From NCBI RefSeq assembly GCF_032884065.1, contig NW_027062693.1, forward strand, positions 1,219,143 to 1,283,142: a stretch of 64,000 nucleotides of DNA. Direction: 5' to 3'. The translations under genes and the position numbers were made by a program. The notes under the pieces were generated by a model, which made no database searches, was not told the origin of the DNA, and was given only the letters and a program-made list of their open reading frames with translations. This stretch comes from Artemia franciscana (lineage: Eukaryota; Arthropoda; Branchiopoda; Anostraca; Artemiidae). Shown here in pieces: positions 1 through 10,799 of the stretch; positions within the stretch are counted from its first letter, which is position 1, and each line of letters starts with the position of its first letter.

Positions 1-379
1 GCCCCTTGGATTGTATTTTAAGCAAGGATCCATTTTTTTGTCACACCAACAACCATATTTTAAGTGAACACAACTCATTTTGAAGCAAGAGTTTGATTAT
101 TTTCAGCTGCTTTCGAGCAAAACCAAAGTTTGAAGCACTGATTTGCATAGTTTTTTCGATTTTGTCGTGGCACCCAGTGGCACCCCCCATCATCAATGAA
201 GCGCTTTCAGGCGTTTAAATATCCTGACAGATGTCTTTATTTGAATAGTAAGAACTTACCATTTCATTATTGGACTGCAATGCTTCAAGGCACTTCCCGC
301 CACCTTGGTACTATGTGGCCGACAAGTCGTAGTCTGTGACACACATTTATCGTTTCTTTGGAAGGTATTTCTGAGAATC
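1..379. other. No gene recognised
   Basis: AT-rich DNA with stops in all frames. I see no protein similarity, RNA structure or repeat copy here. Confidence 0.5.
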
Positions 380-1075
380 CTGTTTCTTTAGTTTTTTTCC
401 CCAAACTGCATTTAAACTGCAGGAGAGGTTAATTCGGCTTGAAACAGCGAGTTCAATTTCTACTACCAAAAATTATCAAAATTAGGAAGGATTCCATCGC
501 CTTTTTCATCCTCAGTACCTATTGAAGGAAAAATCGTGTCGATATTATTATTATTTATTGGTCTTTGTTTGTGTTGCGAGCAGTTTTTTTTTATTTTTTG
601 TTCCGTTTCTTTTTCTGCTAATGGTAATCATGTAAAACCAGTGATCCTATTATTTTCGGGAGGGGTTACTTCAATGTGAAACACCAATTTCTATTTTAAT
701 ACCAAAACATATGGAAAACCAGCTTTCTTCTATCGCCATTTTTCATTAACAGTGCCTATAATGCAAAACATAGCGTCAACGTTATTATTGTTTTGTTAGT
801 ATTACGCACTTTTATTATTTTATATTTTGTTTCGTTTTCTGCTAAGGGTCACGATAGCAAAACAGTGGTCCTAGGATTTTGGGAGGGGCTACTTTGGCTT
901 GAAACAGCAAGTTCTGGTTCTGCTACCAAAGATAGTCAAAAATGAGCTTGGCTTCCATTGTCATTTTTCAACCCCAGTAACTATTGCAGCCGAACATGAC
1001 ATCAATGTCATTATTGTTTTTATTATTGTTACTATTGTATCTATTATGGTTTTTATCAGTGTGAAGTCCGAGTTC
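380..1075 (+). repeat. Tandem repeat, ~225 bp unit, three diverged copies
   Basis: Three successive blocks share the order: GAGG-TTA/CTA, GCTTGAAACAGC-like box, 'CTACCAAA', a 'TTCCAT..CGCCATTTTTCA' box and a run of ATT triplets. The recognisable 'gaggggttact' boxes lie near 427, 661 and 881, giving spacings of about 234 and 220 bp. The copies are strongly diverged, so the array is old. No open frame is shared between the units. Confidence 0.65.
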
Positions 1076-2529
1076 AAGGTCAAAACGTATATCTAGTTTG
1101 TATTTATTAAATTTGAAATCCGGTATGTTCTTGAATTATTTCAGTGACATGGAGTTAATTAAATGATCATTTAAATAATTTTTGATACGGATGAAATGTA
1201 TTGTAACCTACTTACCTTGTTTTAGAACATTTATTTATATCTTGAATAATTAGCTATTTCTTTTAAATCGGATTCAATTTTGGTAAGCCAAGCTTTTTTT
1301 CTCGTATTGTCGGAGATGGACTGTGCAGAAGGGAGCAATAGTGAAAATCAAGTGCGTAGCACCGGTTGGATTTATTAATTCTTAAACTGCTGGGATAGGC
1401 GGTTCGAGTGCACAAGCTTCCCGCAGATTCTATTTGCTCTGGGATTTATAAGGCCTGTAGTTTTTCGGGTTATTCATTTAGTTCCTCTACGACAAATACA
1501 ATTCGAAAAGTAGTTATTATCATTGGATTCTATGGTATGGATTTCCTGGGTGTTATTTGTCTGATTGTGAGTTTGAATTTATTTACCATATGGAAAAAAC
1601 CAACGAATCAGATTCTATAAGCCATAAAAGTAAATGTTTATTCATCTATATTGAGCTTTTTACAAGTGAAACTCCGAGGAAGAATTGATGATGACGGTAA
1701 ATACTAGAGCTAGAACCCGTGCGTAAGAAAATGTTAAGTAAGATGAAGGATAACAAAAAAAATGGGAACACAATTATTTGCAGTCAAAGGCAAAAATAAA
1801 ACAGAAAATTGTAATGCACTTCCAATAAAACTATGCTCAATAGCTCGCTTGTATATATTCTTTTTTTTTCACTTAATATTTAGCAGATTTTAAATCCAAT
1901 TTTTAAAAATTGGAATTTTTGAAAGTCCAATTTTTTTATTTTTCAAAAATCCAAAAATTGAATTTTTGGATTCTTATTTCAAGAAACAATATATTTTGAG
2001 CAAGGCCATCACACCTTTCCTTATTTTATCTCAAGCAACAAAACTTTTTGACGAAAATATTTGACACTTTGACTAATGCAATTGCTTATTTCCATCTTAT
2101 TTCAAGATACGATACATTCTGAATAGCAAGAATTCGGTTCATATATTTCAGACTTTAGTAAAAAGCCCTGAAAATCGGATTGATGTGTCCGTCTTTTGAA
2201 TAAAAAATATATTACGGTTGTACGATCTTTGGAATAAAGTCGACTTCCGAATAAAAATTATAAATATTGGATTTGCTAGCGTACCCTAAAAAATCATGGC
2301 AATATAAAAAAATAATGAAATGAAATATCTATATGAAAAAATTGGCATATACAAATTTTACATGTTGTTATCATCATAGAAAAATTTGGATGGATCGAAT
2401 TTGTAAGGTAAAACAATTAGTCAGGTTTTCTCTTGACACGACATTTATTCCATTCCTGGGACATACAGAACTTTTAAATTGGTTTCAACTATAGGCTCAA
2501 AATGTGTTTAGTTATTGGTATTGTTGGGC
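1076..2529. other. Non-coding stretch with AT palindromes
   Basis: No gene recognised. The only structure that stands out is a pair of AT-rich palindromes around 1895-1972, listed separately. Short open frames here have no similarity I can name. Confidence 0.45.
1895..1972. repeat. Two adjacent perfect AT-rich palindromes
   Basis: Positions 1895-1914 form a perfect 20-bp palindrome beginning TCCAATTTTT. Positions 1948-1959 (AATCCAAAAATT) and 1961-1972 (AATTTTTGGATT) are perfect 12-bp arms around a single G. The two share the core TCCAA..TTGGA and together look like a decayed hairpin cluster or tiny foldback element. Confidence 0.6.
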
Positions 2530-3410
2530 CCATTCACTGTATCTGTTGGTAAACTGTTGATGGTACTGATAGCGTTTGCTGGGGCTTTGTTTTTCATCGA
2601 ATTTTCTTTAATTTCCCTGGTAATATTATCTGTCAATCTCTTTTTTAATTTATCTTAGGTTTTACTGTCTTTTATGACATTATTTTTACACAGGTAGCAA
2701 TTCTGGCACGTAAAAAATAGAGTTTATGTAATTGGTGATGCAGTAGGTCTCTACTTTTCTCTTTGCTTTCGTCTGAATGCTAATACCGGAAGGACTTCCA
2801 TATGATTTTTAGCAGGTAATGTGTTGCCGCACCATGAGCAAATAGTTGACATTTATCGTCAATTATTACTTTTAGGCTTGTATTACCCATGAGAACTATT
2901 TTCTCTTGAAATATTGTTCTGGTATATACACCACTAGTAGAGTTTAAATTTCTCGACAATCCAAATGAATTTGATATCTCACTTTTGTGACAACACGAGC
3001 ATACACATCCAATGATTTCACTATTAGTGCTTGTTACGTGATTCAAATATTTATCTTTGTCAGCATTCAATGCTACGATAACTCTATCATGTACACGATC
3101 TCTCTTAAAATATTTCAACTTCAATTTTTTAAATTGTTTATCCTTCTAGATTAATAATGATCTAAAACACACAATAAACCAACTACTGTCGATAGTCAGC
3201 CGCAGACTACCACGAGCGCAGCCGCATAAAAAAAGTCATGTTCATCAATGATTATGAAATGATGCCGTTAAGTGTGTGTGAATTGTGCAAACGTTTTCAC
3301 TGCTCATCGCAGGAAACTTCTTATGATCAATGTGCTCCTAAAATACTTGATAAAATTCTGATAAAAAGAGATACGATTTTACCATCATTTAATATTTCAA
3401 AAAACACCAA
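2530..3410 (-). pseudogene. Decayed orphan gene, copy 1 of 3
   Basis: On the minus strand this block has an open frame of 114 codons (3124 down to 2780). It includes the segments LNADKDKYLNHVTSTNSE, CVCSCCHKSE and SLKVIIDDKCQLF. Beyond the stop, the same reading continues in shifted frames into a Cys-containing segment and a K/T/N-rich tail around 2530-2700. Two neighbouring blocks (copies 2 and 3) give the same protein order with different stops and frameshifts, so these are relics of a once coding unit and not chance frames. Similarity to copy 3 also covers the upstream part, 3170-3410. I do not recognise the family. The CxCxxCH cluster could be a metal site, but only this copy keeps it well. 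Function unknown. Confidence 0.5.
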
Positions 3411-3904
3411 CTGAATATTTTAGTTTAAATATATGCAATTTCAAATAAAGGTTTGAAAAAATTGAAAAATTATCCGGTATTCCAAAAAATTTAAAGGAAT
3501 TGCCAAGTTGAAAATGAAAATTAAAGAAATTGTGTCGTTTCTTTTTTTTACTCTAATGATACCGAGCACATTGGTTCGTTTAGAACTGGCTGAAAAACAA
3601 AAAAGTTTTGGTTCCAAAAAAAACTTTCTGGAGTCCGAAAAGAATGGCACTACAGATATTTTTATCTAAAAGAAAAAATCATGAGTATTATATTTATACC
3701 ATTTTTTTTCATCTTTTAAAAATATTGTAGGTGAACTTCTTTTTTTATAAGTAGATCTAATGTCATATTAAGACATGAACAAAAGATTCAAAAACTTTTT
3801 TTTATTTTAACTTATATATAAAACCTTTTTTATATGAAACCTTTTTGAAAAAAAGATTTTAAAACCTTTAACATGGTTTTACCTACAGGTTTATCACAAA
3901 AGTC
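3411..3904. other. AT-rich spacer between orphan-gene copies
   Basis: Long A and T runs, with direct duplications of short phrases such as 'aaaacctttt'. No gene is seen. The 69-codon minus-strand frame at 3441-3650 is not shared with the other copies and is probably chance. Confidence 0.4.
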
Positions 3905-4490
3905 ATCATTACTATTATTCTGTTCAACGATGGTATCTGTTGGCAAATTACCAATGATACTACTAATCCTCACTGATGATTCCTTTTCGTGGAATCGCCT
4001 TTAATTTCCTTGGTGATATTATTTGCCAATGTCGTTTTTATTTTGCCTGCAATTTCACTGTCTATTATAGTATTATTTTTTCACTGGTAATAGTTGCGAC
4101 ACAGAGACAAGATATGATTTATGACATTGATGCAGCAATATGCCTGTCTCCTTTTTACCTTCAGTTGAAAGTTGATACCCAAAATATAGCGATAAGATTT
4201 ATCAACAGGTGACGTGTTACCCGCATCGTAAAAAAAAAGTTAACCCCCGTCGTCAACTATTACTTTTGGGCTTGCATTATCTTTAAGCACCATCATATCG
4301 GATATTCTATTATATCCACCATCAGTAATGATGAAGCTTTCTGATAGTCCAAAACAATCTAATCTCTCACTGTCATGACAACACTCGCATCAATTTCCAA
4401 CCATTCCACCATTAGTCCTTGTTTCATAGTTCAAATACTTATCTTTGTCAGTATTTAATGATGGGATAAATATTGTTTAATCACATTTTT
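3905..4490 (-). pseudogene. Decayed orphan gene, copy 2 of 3
   Basis: Read on the minus strand, the block gives the segments LNTDKDKYLNYETRTNGG, CECCHDSERLDCFGLSES, LKDNASPKVIVDDGG and a basic, Cys-containing tail. These line up with copies 1 and 3 in the same order. Stops fall inside the conserved core, for example just before CECCHDSE and after VDDGG. The block lacks the upstream portion that copies 1 and 3 share and abuts copy 3 directly, which suggests unequal tandem duplication followed by deletion. Confidence 0.5.
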
Positions 4491-4529
4491 TTGAAAAATT
4501 TCATCTTCACTTATTTAAAGTTGCTATTA

Positions 4530-5470
4530 TTCTTTTCAATAAGGGTATCTGTTTGTAAATACCAATGATACTATTTACGTACTATCACATATGCTTTGCT
4601 TTTCATTGAATTGTCTCTAATTTTCTTTGTGATATTGTCTACCAATGCCTTGTTCTGTTTGGCCCTCAATTTTACTGTCAATTAACACATTAATTTACAG
4701 AGGTAAGAGTTTCGGCAAAGAGACAAGGTATATATTTTATGGCATTGATGGAGCAGTGGGCCTACGCCTGTCTTCTTTCTACCTTCCGTTGAAAGTTAAT
4801 ACCGAAAGGATGATGATATGATTTATCAACGGGTAACGTGTTACCAGCAGTGTTACCAAGAAGTTGACCCTCGTCATTAACTATTAGTTTTAGGCTTGCA
4901 TTATTTTTACAGACTAACAACTCTGGGAATGTCACTCTGGTATATCCACAACTATAACATTTTAGTTTTTTAGTACTCCAAAGAATTTCAATCTCTGACT
5001 GTCGTGAAAACGCTGACATACATTTCCAATTATGTAGCCATTAGTGGCTGTTTCGTAGTTCATTTATTTGTCTTTGTCTGCATTCAATACTGCGATATAC
5101 GCTACCATGTACACGTGCTCTCTCGAAATGTTTCATCTTCCCTTTTTAATATAAGACGTGTTTATCCTTTCCAGTGCGCAATTAATATTGATCGAAAAAC
5201 ATAAAATAAACTAATACTTTCGGTAAACAGCCACAGAAAACCACGGGGGGAGCTACGTAAGAAAATCGAAAAACCATGTTCATAAAGAGATTCCAAATAA
5301 CACCCGTCAAATGCGCATGTATTGCGCAGACGATTTCTCTACCCAGTAATTTCGTAAGGCACTCCTGAGGATCAATGTACTCGTAAAATGCTTGATAAGA
5401 TTTTAATAGTACCAGACATGATTTGGCTATCATTTCATAAATAAAACCGAATTTTTTGAAATAATTATGT
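4530..5470 (-). pseudogene. Decayed orphan gene, copy 3 of 3
   Basis: Minus-strand reading gives AVLNADKDK, TNGYIIGNVC, NNASLKLIVNDEGQLLGNTA and VDKSYHHPFGINFQ. These match copy 2 closely (VDKSYRYILGINFQ) and copy 1 more distantly. The best intact frames are 85 codons (5019 to 4762) and 109 codons (5511 to 5182); the latter covers the upstream part shared with copy 1. One-base shifts separate the pieces. The protein family is not recognised. The three copies lie head to tail in one orientation, 1.4 and 0.6 kb apart, which points to a local gene or element array that decayed. Confidence 0.5.
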
Positions 5471-5519
5471 GCAATGTTATTTAAAACCTTGAAAAAATGA
5501 AAAAATTCCAATTATCAAA

Positions 5520-6130
5520 AAAAATTTGCGAAAATTTGATCGTTTGTCCCAGTTCTTTAAGAACGACTCCTTAAGCCTGAAGGCCATTTGATAAGAATAA
5601 GAAGATATTTCGAAAGTAATAAACAGCTTTATTTTGAAGAACAAGGTATTGAGGAGGGGGTAACTCTCCTAATATACGAAACAATTAGTATATATAGGTC
5701 AGGATAGCAACAGCAGGTGTTAGGCCAATTGTATTTGGAAAGAAAATTCAGGTGTGATTCAAATGGACATTTATTTAATTTGTATCTAATTTACATCATA
5801 TAAATAATAAGGCCTTGGCTATTGTTCAAAGATGCAGCTGTTACCTTAGATTAAATAACAGGCCAGGCAATGCCTAAGATTATGTATTTATATTTTCTGT
5901 TATTTCCTGAATTTGCGCTATTTTAAGGTAAGAGCCAATGTTATTAGCCAATAAATGGGGCTGTTGAGAAGGAAATATGTTAAGAAAATAATTCCAACTA
6001 TATAATATGAAAAAATTGTTTTTAATACATCTTGAAAGGAACTTTTCTAAGCCTTACTCCCCTCATTTGTGTGGAAATGTATTGCTTAAATTACATATAT
6101 CCTGATTTTGTCATCATTGATTAAGTCAAT
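5520..6130 (+). repeat. Family A 3' fragment plus uninterrupted B unit
   Basis: Positions 5520-5680 match the family A module around 10460-10620 ('gtcccagttctttaagaacg', then a block ending in GAGGAGGGGGTAACTCTCCT). Positions 5680-6130 match two separated blocks at 10620-10795 and 12820-13190. This copy is therefore the uninterrupted form of the repeat that was split by a LINE at 10.8-12.8 kb. No coding capacity is seen. Confidence 0.7.
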
Positions 6131-7083
6131 GAGTTCACAGTGAAAACAAAACTGAGGTCAAAGCTTTTCCTCAAAAATTTATTTCTTAAGTCTAAAGTTT
6201 AAACCCTTTTCTCAAAAATTTACTTAGTGGGACCTTGACCGATTTTAAGCTATTTTATGATGCAAGCTTCAGAAAATTAACCAAGTCATGTTTTTATGTT
6301 TAAAAGAAAGTTCATATAATCAAACAATCTGAATACAATGAAAGATTTATCACAAAAAATAATATTACACTACTTGACTGTAAGGCATGTTATTCTAATT
6401 AACTCGTCGACTGGTATTTAAGTGACGAAATGTTGGATGATGTTGGATCATGTTGTGTTCATTAATTACTGGCTGCAATCTCTATGTGATCAATATATTG
6501 TTAAATTAAATAAAACTTAGGATGCACATCTTTCTCCACTGTCGGACCATAAGTCGGACCACCTGTTCGGACCATAAGGGTCTAGTGCCGCATCCCTTAC
6601 CCTTTTTCTTTATATCCCGGCATCTGGCTTGTAGGGTTTTGTAATGCGTAAGAGAGCGATCAGGTATTGCATTTGATTCATCTTCGATGTCAAAACTAGT
6701 TTGCTGTTTAAGCCATTTTGCAAGAAAAGAGTCAGGATTGAAATATCCGTTGCAGTAGAGTTCTAATAAACTAAGTTAACTCCTGTCACAGGATCTGTAG
6801 AATATCGGCCTAGTATCGTTTTTGTCACGGACCAAGAACTTTTCTATTCACATAATGTCTATTTTTAAATTTGCTTAACTTTAAGTCTGTAAGTAATTTG
6901 ATTGTTCGAATATTTTTTGATTGTTTGAATACTTGAAATATTGCTCGGATGCTTTTCACATCATTTCATGTCAGGGTAATTTAAATATTTGTGGAAGAAT
7001 ATTTGAAAATCTCTTATTAATGTGCCCCAGCTGATCCTTGTTGACATGAAAACCCATCTCAATTGAGATGGACATCCCAATCA
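6131..7083. other. No gene recognised
   Basis: AT-rich. A short phrase 'tcggaccataag' occurs twice around 6542-6580. No gene or element copy is recognised. Confidence 0.4.
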
Positions 7084-7300
7084 AACATTTCGTTGTAACA
7101 AACTATATACCAAGGAGCGACGTGGCTTTATAGTAACTGAATCTTAAGAACAAAATTTTTATATCAATAGATGCATCAGAAGAATTGCCTTATTATGCTG
7201 ATTTCAAATATATAAGATTCACTAACTTTAATTTTACCTGCTTTATGTTCAATAAAGATGGGACTTGTGTAAGAACTATTTTAGCGATAGGTAATCTGAA
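7084..7300 (+). mobile_element. Family A element, 5' end (copy A2, left part)
   Basis: Starts 'tcaaacatttcgttgtaac', a diverged version of the TCAAACAGTTCGTGGTAACG end seen at 45339 and 47165, and continues with the family's GATGCATCA..ATTATGCTGATTT box. The sequence is cut near 7300 by the LINE and resumes near 9110. Confidence 0.65.
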
Positions 7301-9105
7301 AATAAAAGGAATGTAAAGAAAGTGGAGAAAGCATTAAAATTGGAACTAAGAATTGAGACCATGGATAAAATTGGAGAGGCTCTGGAAGATGCAGTTAGAC
7401 GACATCTTGGTAAAATTTTTCTACTAGCATGCTAATAAATTGAGAGGGAGCAAACAACCTGAACTTATCTCAGTTAAAGATAGGAACTAAGCCACAATAA
7501 GCGATAAGGAAAGAGTGAAAGGGAGGTGGGCAGAACATTTTTAGAATGTACTGAACCAGGATATAGTTACAGGAAAAGATTTAGAGGAAAGTGAAAAAGT
7601 TTTGACACCTTTGATGTGAAGGAAGAATTTTCTTTTGAAGGGGGGGGGGAAGAATTACCGACAACTCTAGAAGGATTGAAAAAAATGAGGCCCCAGGTGC
7701 TGATAGCGTGGTAACTAAGTTTCTTAAATATGGTGGCTATAAGGTTAGAACTGAATTATTGAAGATTATGAATATGATTTTTGCAAAAGGGGAAGTACCC
7801 ATCGAATCTAGGAAAACCCTAATAAAAGCCCTGTATTAAAAAAGGTAATGAGAGTGAGTATGGGAATTTTAGAGGCATTAGCCTGATCTGTGTAATTAGG
7901 AAATTTCTTAGCATGATGATATTTTTTAGACTAAGAGATATTTACTTTTGTAGATCTACAGACTTTTGTAGACAAAAGTTTAAGAGAAGAACAGCGTGGC
8001 TATAGAAATGGTGGAGAATGTGTTGACCGAATTTTCAATATTAGGCTAATGATTGAGAAGTGACTGAGTCACCAAACACCTTTAGTCTTCAGTCTTAAAT
8101 ATTATTAGCAAGCCTTCGATTCAACTGAGAAAACAGCTGTAGCGAAGGTCTTATCCTTTTATGATATAAAAAGGTTGTGTTCTATCCCCATTTATGTAAA
8201 CCATTTTGATGGACATTGTCTTATGGAGCACGTGAAAGACAATGAGAGAACATGGAATCAAATGGGGAACTTCACTTAGATTATGCTCATGATTTAAGCA
8301 ACCTAGATGAAAGTACGAGCAAAATGATTGAGTTTTCAGAAATTTTACGAGTTCATGGTGCTAGAAAGGTTGGAAAATTAATGTCAAGGAGACTAAGTCA
8401 CTATTAATAAGAATAAGTGAAGATGAAAACGTGACATTGGGTAACGAAAAAATCGATCAAGTGGACAGGTTTAAATATCTTGTCAGTATTATTAGTCATG
8501 ACGGTGGAAGCAGTGAAGATACTAAAAGTTGAATAGCTAAGGGTATTTCTTTTTACAGTTGAAAAAACTTTGGAGGAATATAAAGCTGAGTGTGTGAACT
8601 AAGATTAGAATATTAGAAGCTACAGTGATGACAGTGAAGCATGGGCACTCCGAGAAATGGAGGAAGATTTATTAGACATTTTCCAGATGCCTAGGGATTG
8701 TTTTTTTTTTGTACCCGGCTGACTGACCATATTTACAACAGTAGGCTTTACAAAAAAAATGGTTCAGTAGGCTTTACAAAAAAAATGGTTCAGTAGGCTT
8801 TACAAAAAAAATGGTTCAGTTCCACTTTCTGGGGCTATAATGAAAAGTTGAGATAGCTTGGGCACGCTCTGCGGATGAAGGATAATAGATTGCCAAAGAT
8901 TGTCCTTTTCGGCCAACAATCTATGGCTAAACAGTAAGCAGTTTGTCATAAATAAATGTTTCAGTGAACTGGGAACTTCCTGGGAGGTTGTAAAGAGGAA
9001 GGTTTGAAGAAATTCGGATGGAAGAGGAGCGATCGTAGCTCTGTTGGCCTCAGGCGGCTTGGTGCTCTGGTGAGTTGTTAGCAACAAAAGCAGTATCAAA
9101 GGATG
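7300..9105 (+). pseudogene. RTE-like LINE reverse transcriptase, degraded
   Basis: Scattered frames give a clear non-LTR reverse transcriptase order: APGADS-VVTKFLKYGGYKV, a degraded RGISL box, LREEQRGYRNGGECVDRIF, QAFDST (motif A), LDYAHDLS where family members have YADD, SLLIRISEDENVTLGNEKID and, near the 3' end, GTRL-type and GLRRLG-type boxes also seen in the better copy at 47.7-48.3 kb. Stops and frameshifts occur throughout, and roughly 40 codons between motif A and the YAHD box are deleted. The catalytic D-to-H change alone would disable it. It sits inside a family A element, so it is younger than that copy. The clade (RTE-like) is inferred from the thumb and C-terminal motifs. Confidence 0.75.
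8739..8816 (+). repeat. 26-bp unit repeated three times in tandem
   Basis: The unit begins CAGTAGGCTTTAC, runs through eight A residues and ends TGGTT. It occurs at 8739-8764, 8765-8790 and 8791-8816 without visible difference. It lies in the LINE 3' region, where other copies (47990-48010, 39000-39030) have only one unit, so it is a local and recent expansion. Confidence 0.9.
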
Positions 9106-9109
9106 TGAG

Positions 9110-9877
9110 ACTTAAAAATTTTCCTTTATTTTGAGAAGGAAGGAAACACTCCCTAAAAGACAAGGATTCTTACCGAAAATCAATCCACCAGATTCAAAGA
9201 AAATTACTGCTGTGGTGTCAAGACTTTATCTATAGAAGTGTGGAAGTTGTATTTTGCTGATCATGGATGCGTGCTTATTTGTTTTTTGTTTATTTTTCTC
9301 TTTCATCTAGAAGTGATCATACCGGACTATGATCCTAGAAGATCGACAGAGGGCTCATTCAAACAGAAATGAAAAGTTCTAGTGCCCTTTTTTAAGTGAC
9401 GAATAAGATTGGGGACAGCTTCCCCTGAGCCTCCTTCCACAAATTAGTCCAACCAAAGTTTTGAGACAGCCTTTTTTTCAGCACGGTCCAAAGCCCAAAT
9501 TTCAATGCTTTTTGTGATGGCAAGACCCTCCATAGTCGCTAAGGAAAAACTATAAGTTACGCAATTATATTGGTATAAAGGGAACTGTATCGAGCCGATA
9601 ATTCTAAAAGATCGACAGAGGGATCTTTCAAACGGAAATTAAAAGTTATAGTGGCATTTTTAAATCAAAATAAGGTTGAAAGACAAAAAGCCCCCCTCCA
9701 GTGCTCCCTTCTCCCAAAGTCGTCCGATCTAAATTTTGAGATAGCCATTTTTTTCCAAATACGTATTTGGTCTAATAAGTATGAATTTGGGTATAACATG
9801 ACCCCCAGAGCCCTTTGGAAAGACCTGTAAGGTGAAAAATTTGTCGATATTGTTCACCTATAGTATTCGTAATTGTA

Positions 9878-9959
<82 letters not shown>

Positions 9960-10620
9960 TAGTCTTATGGTAGAGCTTTCTCCCGATAGTCAAGAAGTTT
10001 TCAGTTCAAAAACCCGGTTATTCTCATTTTTTGTTGAAAAAAAATGACGAGGTATGAAGAGTTTTTATTTGAATTTTGACATAAAATAATACACTTGGGG
10101 TGGTAGCATTTTGAGAAAAACTTTCCAAGGATATGGATTTCCGACATGATTTGAAAACATTTGTGAGAAATTTACTTGAGGATTTTCAGCGAGAATGGAA
10201 TGTTCCAGGAGGTATTCTCTAGGTGGGCGGATGGGAATTATTTTACAGGAAAAGAGTTTTGCTTTGAGTAGTTTTCTATGGGGGAGGGAGTTTTCCATGG
10301 AGGAAAGCTTGATTTTAGGGTATCCTTTAAATAACGATCAGAAGTTAAAGGAAAAAACAAGTTTTTCAATTGAAAGTAAGGTGCACTATTGAAACTTAAA
10401 ATAAACAGAAAATGTTTCTTATGCCACGGGGATTGCATTCTCCTGAAGGTCTCGGTCTTCTACGCTAAAGTTTGACTTTTGTCCCGATTCCCTAAGTACG
10501 AATCCTGAAACACAAGAGCCGTTTAGTTAGAATGAGAAGCTATTTTAAAAGCACTAAGGGACTTTAGCGTGAAGAGCGAGGTATTTAGAAGGAGGTAACT
10601 CCCCTAATGTAATGGATAAT
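9110..10620 (+). mobile_element. Family A element, right part of copy A2
   Basis: Resumes the family A order after the LINE: the CATGGATGCGTG box (9265), GATCGACAGAGGGCTCATTC (9340), AAAAGTTCTAGTGCCC, the '..GAGATAGCC' box, then the TTTTCAATTGAAAGTAAGG arm start near 10363 and the TCTACGCTAAAGTTTGACT box at 10458. A 9601-9760 block repeats part of 9340-9500, so the copy has an internal duplication. An AT microsatellite interrupts it at 9879-9957. All frames are non-coding. Confidence 0.65.
9879..9957. repeat. (AT)n microsatellite
   Basis: About 39 AT units with one TACATA interruption near the left end, inside the family A copy. Open frames reading YIYIYI here are artefacts. Confidence 0.97.
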
Positions 10621-10795
10621 AAATATGCATAGGTAGCCTAAGGCTAGCAACAGCAGTAATTAGGCCTATTATGCTTGAAAAGGAAATTAAGGTGGGAATC
10701 AAATGCTATGTTTCTTTAATTTGTATCTAATTTGTATCCTATGAACAACAAGACCTAGACTATTCTTTTACGATTAAAGATTAGGTTAGGTTAGC
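10620..10795 (+). repeat. B unit, left half
   Basis: Matches 5680-5850 ('aggtagccta..agcaacagcag', 'aatttgtatctaatttgtatc'). The match stops near 10770-10795, where LINE sequence begins. Confidence 0.7.
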
Positions 10796-10799
10796 CTGA

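Noticed and set aside
8800..9099. 99-codon minus-strand frame (and 48130-48342, same place in another copy)
   Set aside because: Antisense shadow of the LINE 3' coding region; occurs wherever that LINE end is present.
9772..10047. Open frames on both strands reading YIYIYI through the AT microsatellite (also at 55187-55414 and 59159-59395)
   Set aside because: Products of (AT)n, which has no stop in some frames. No start context, no conservation.
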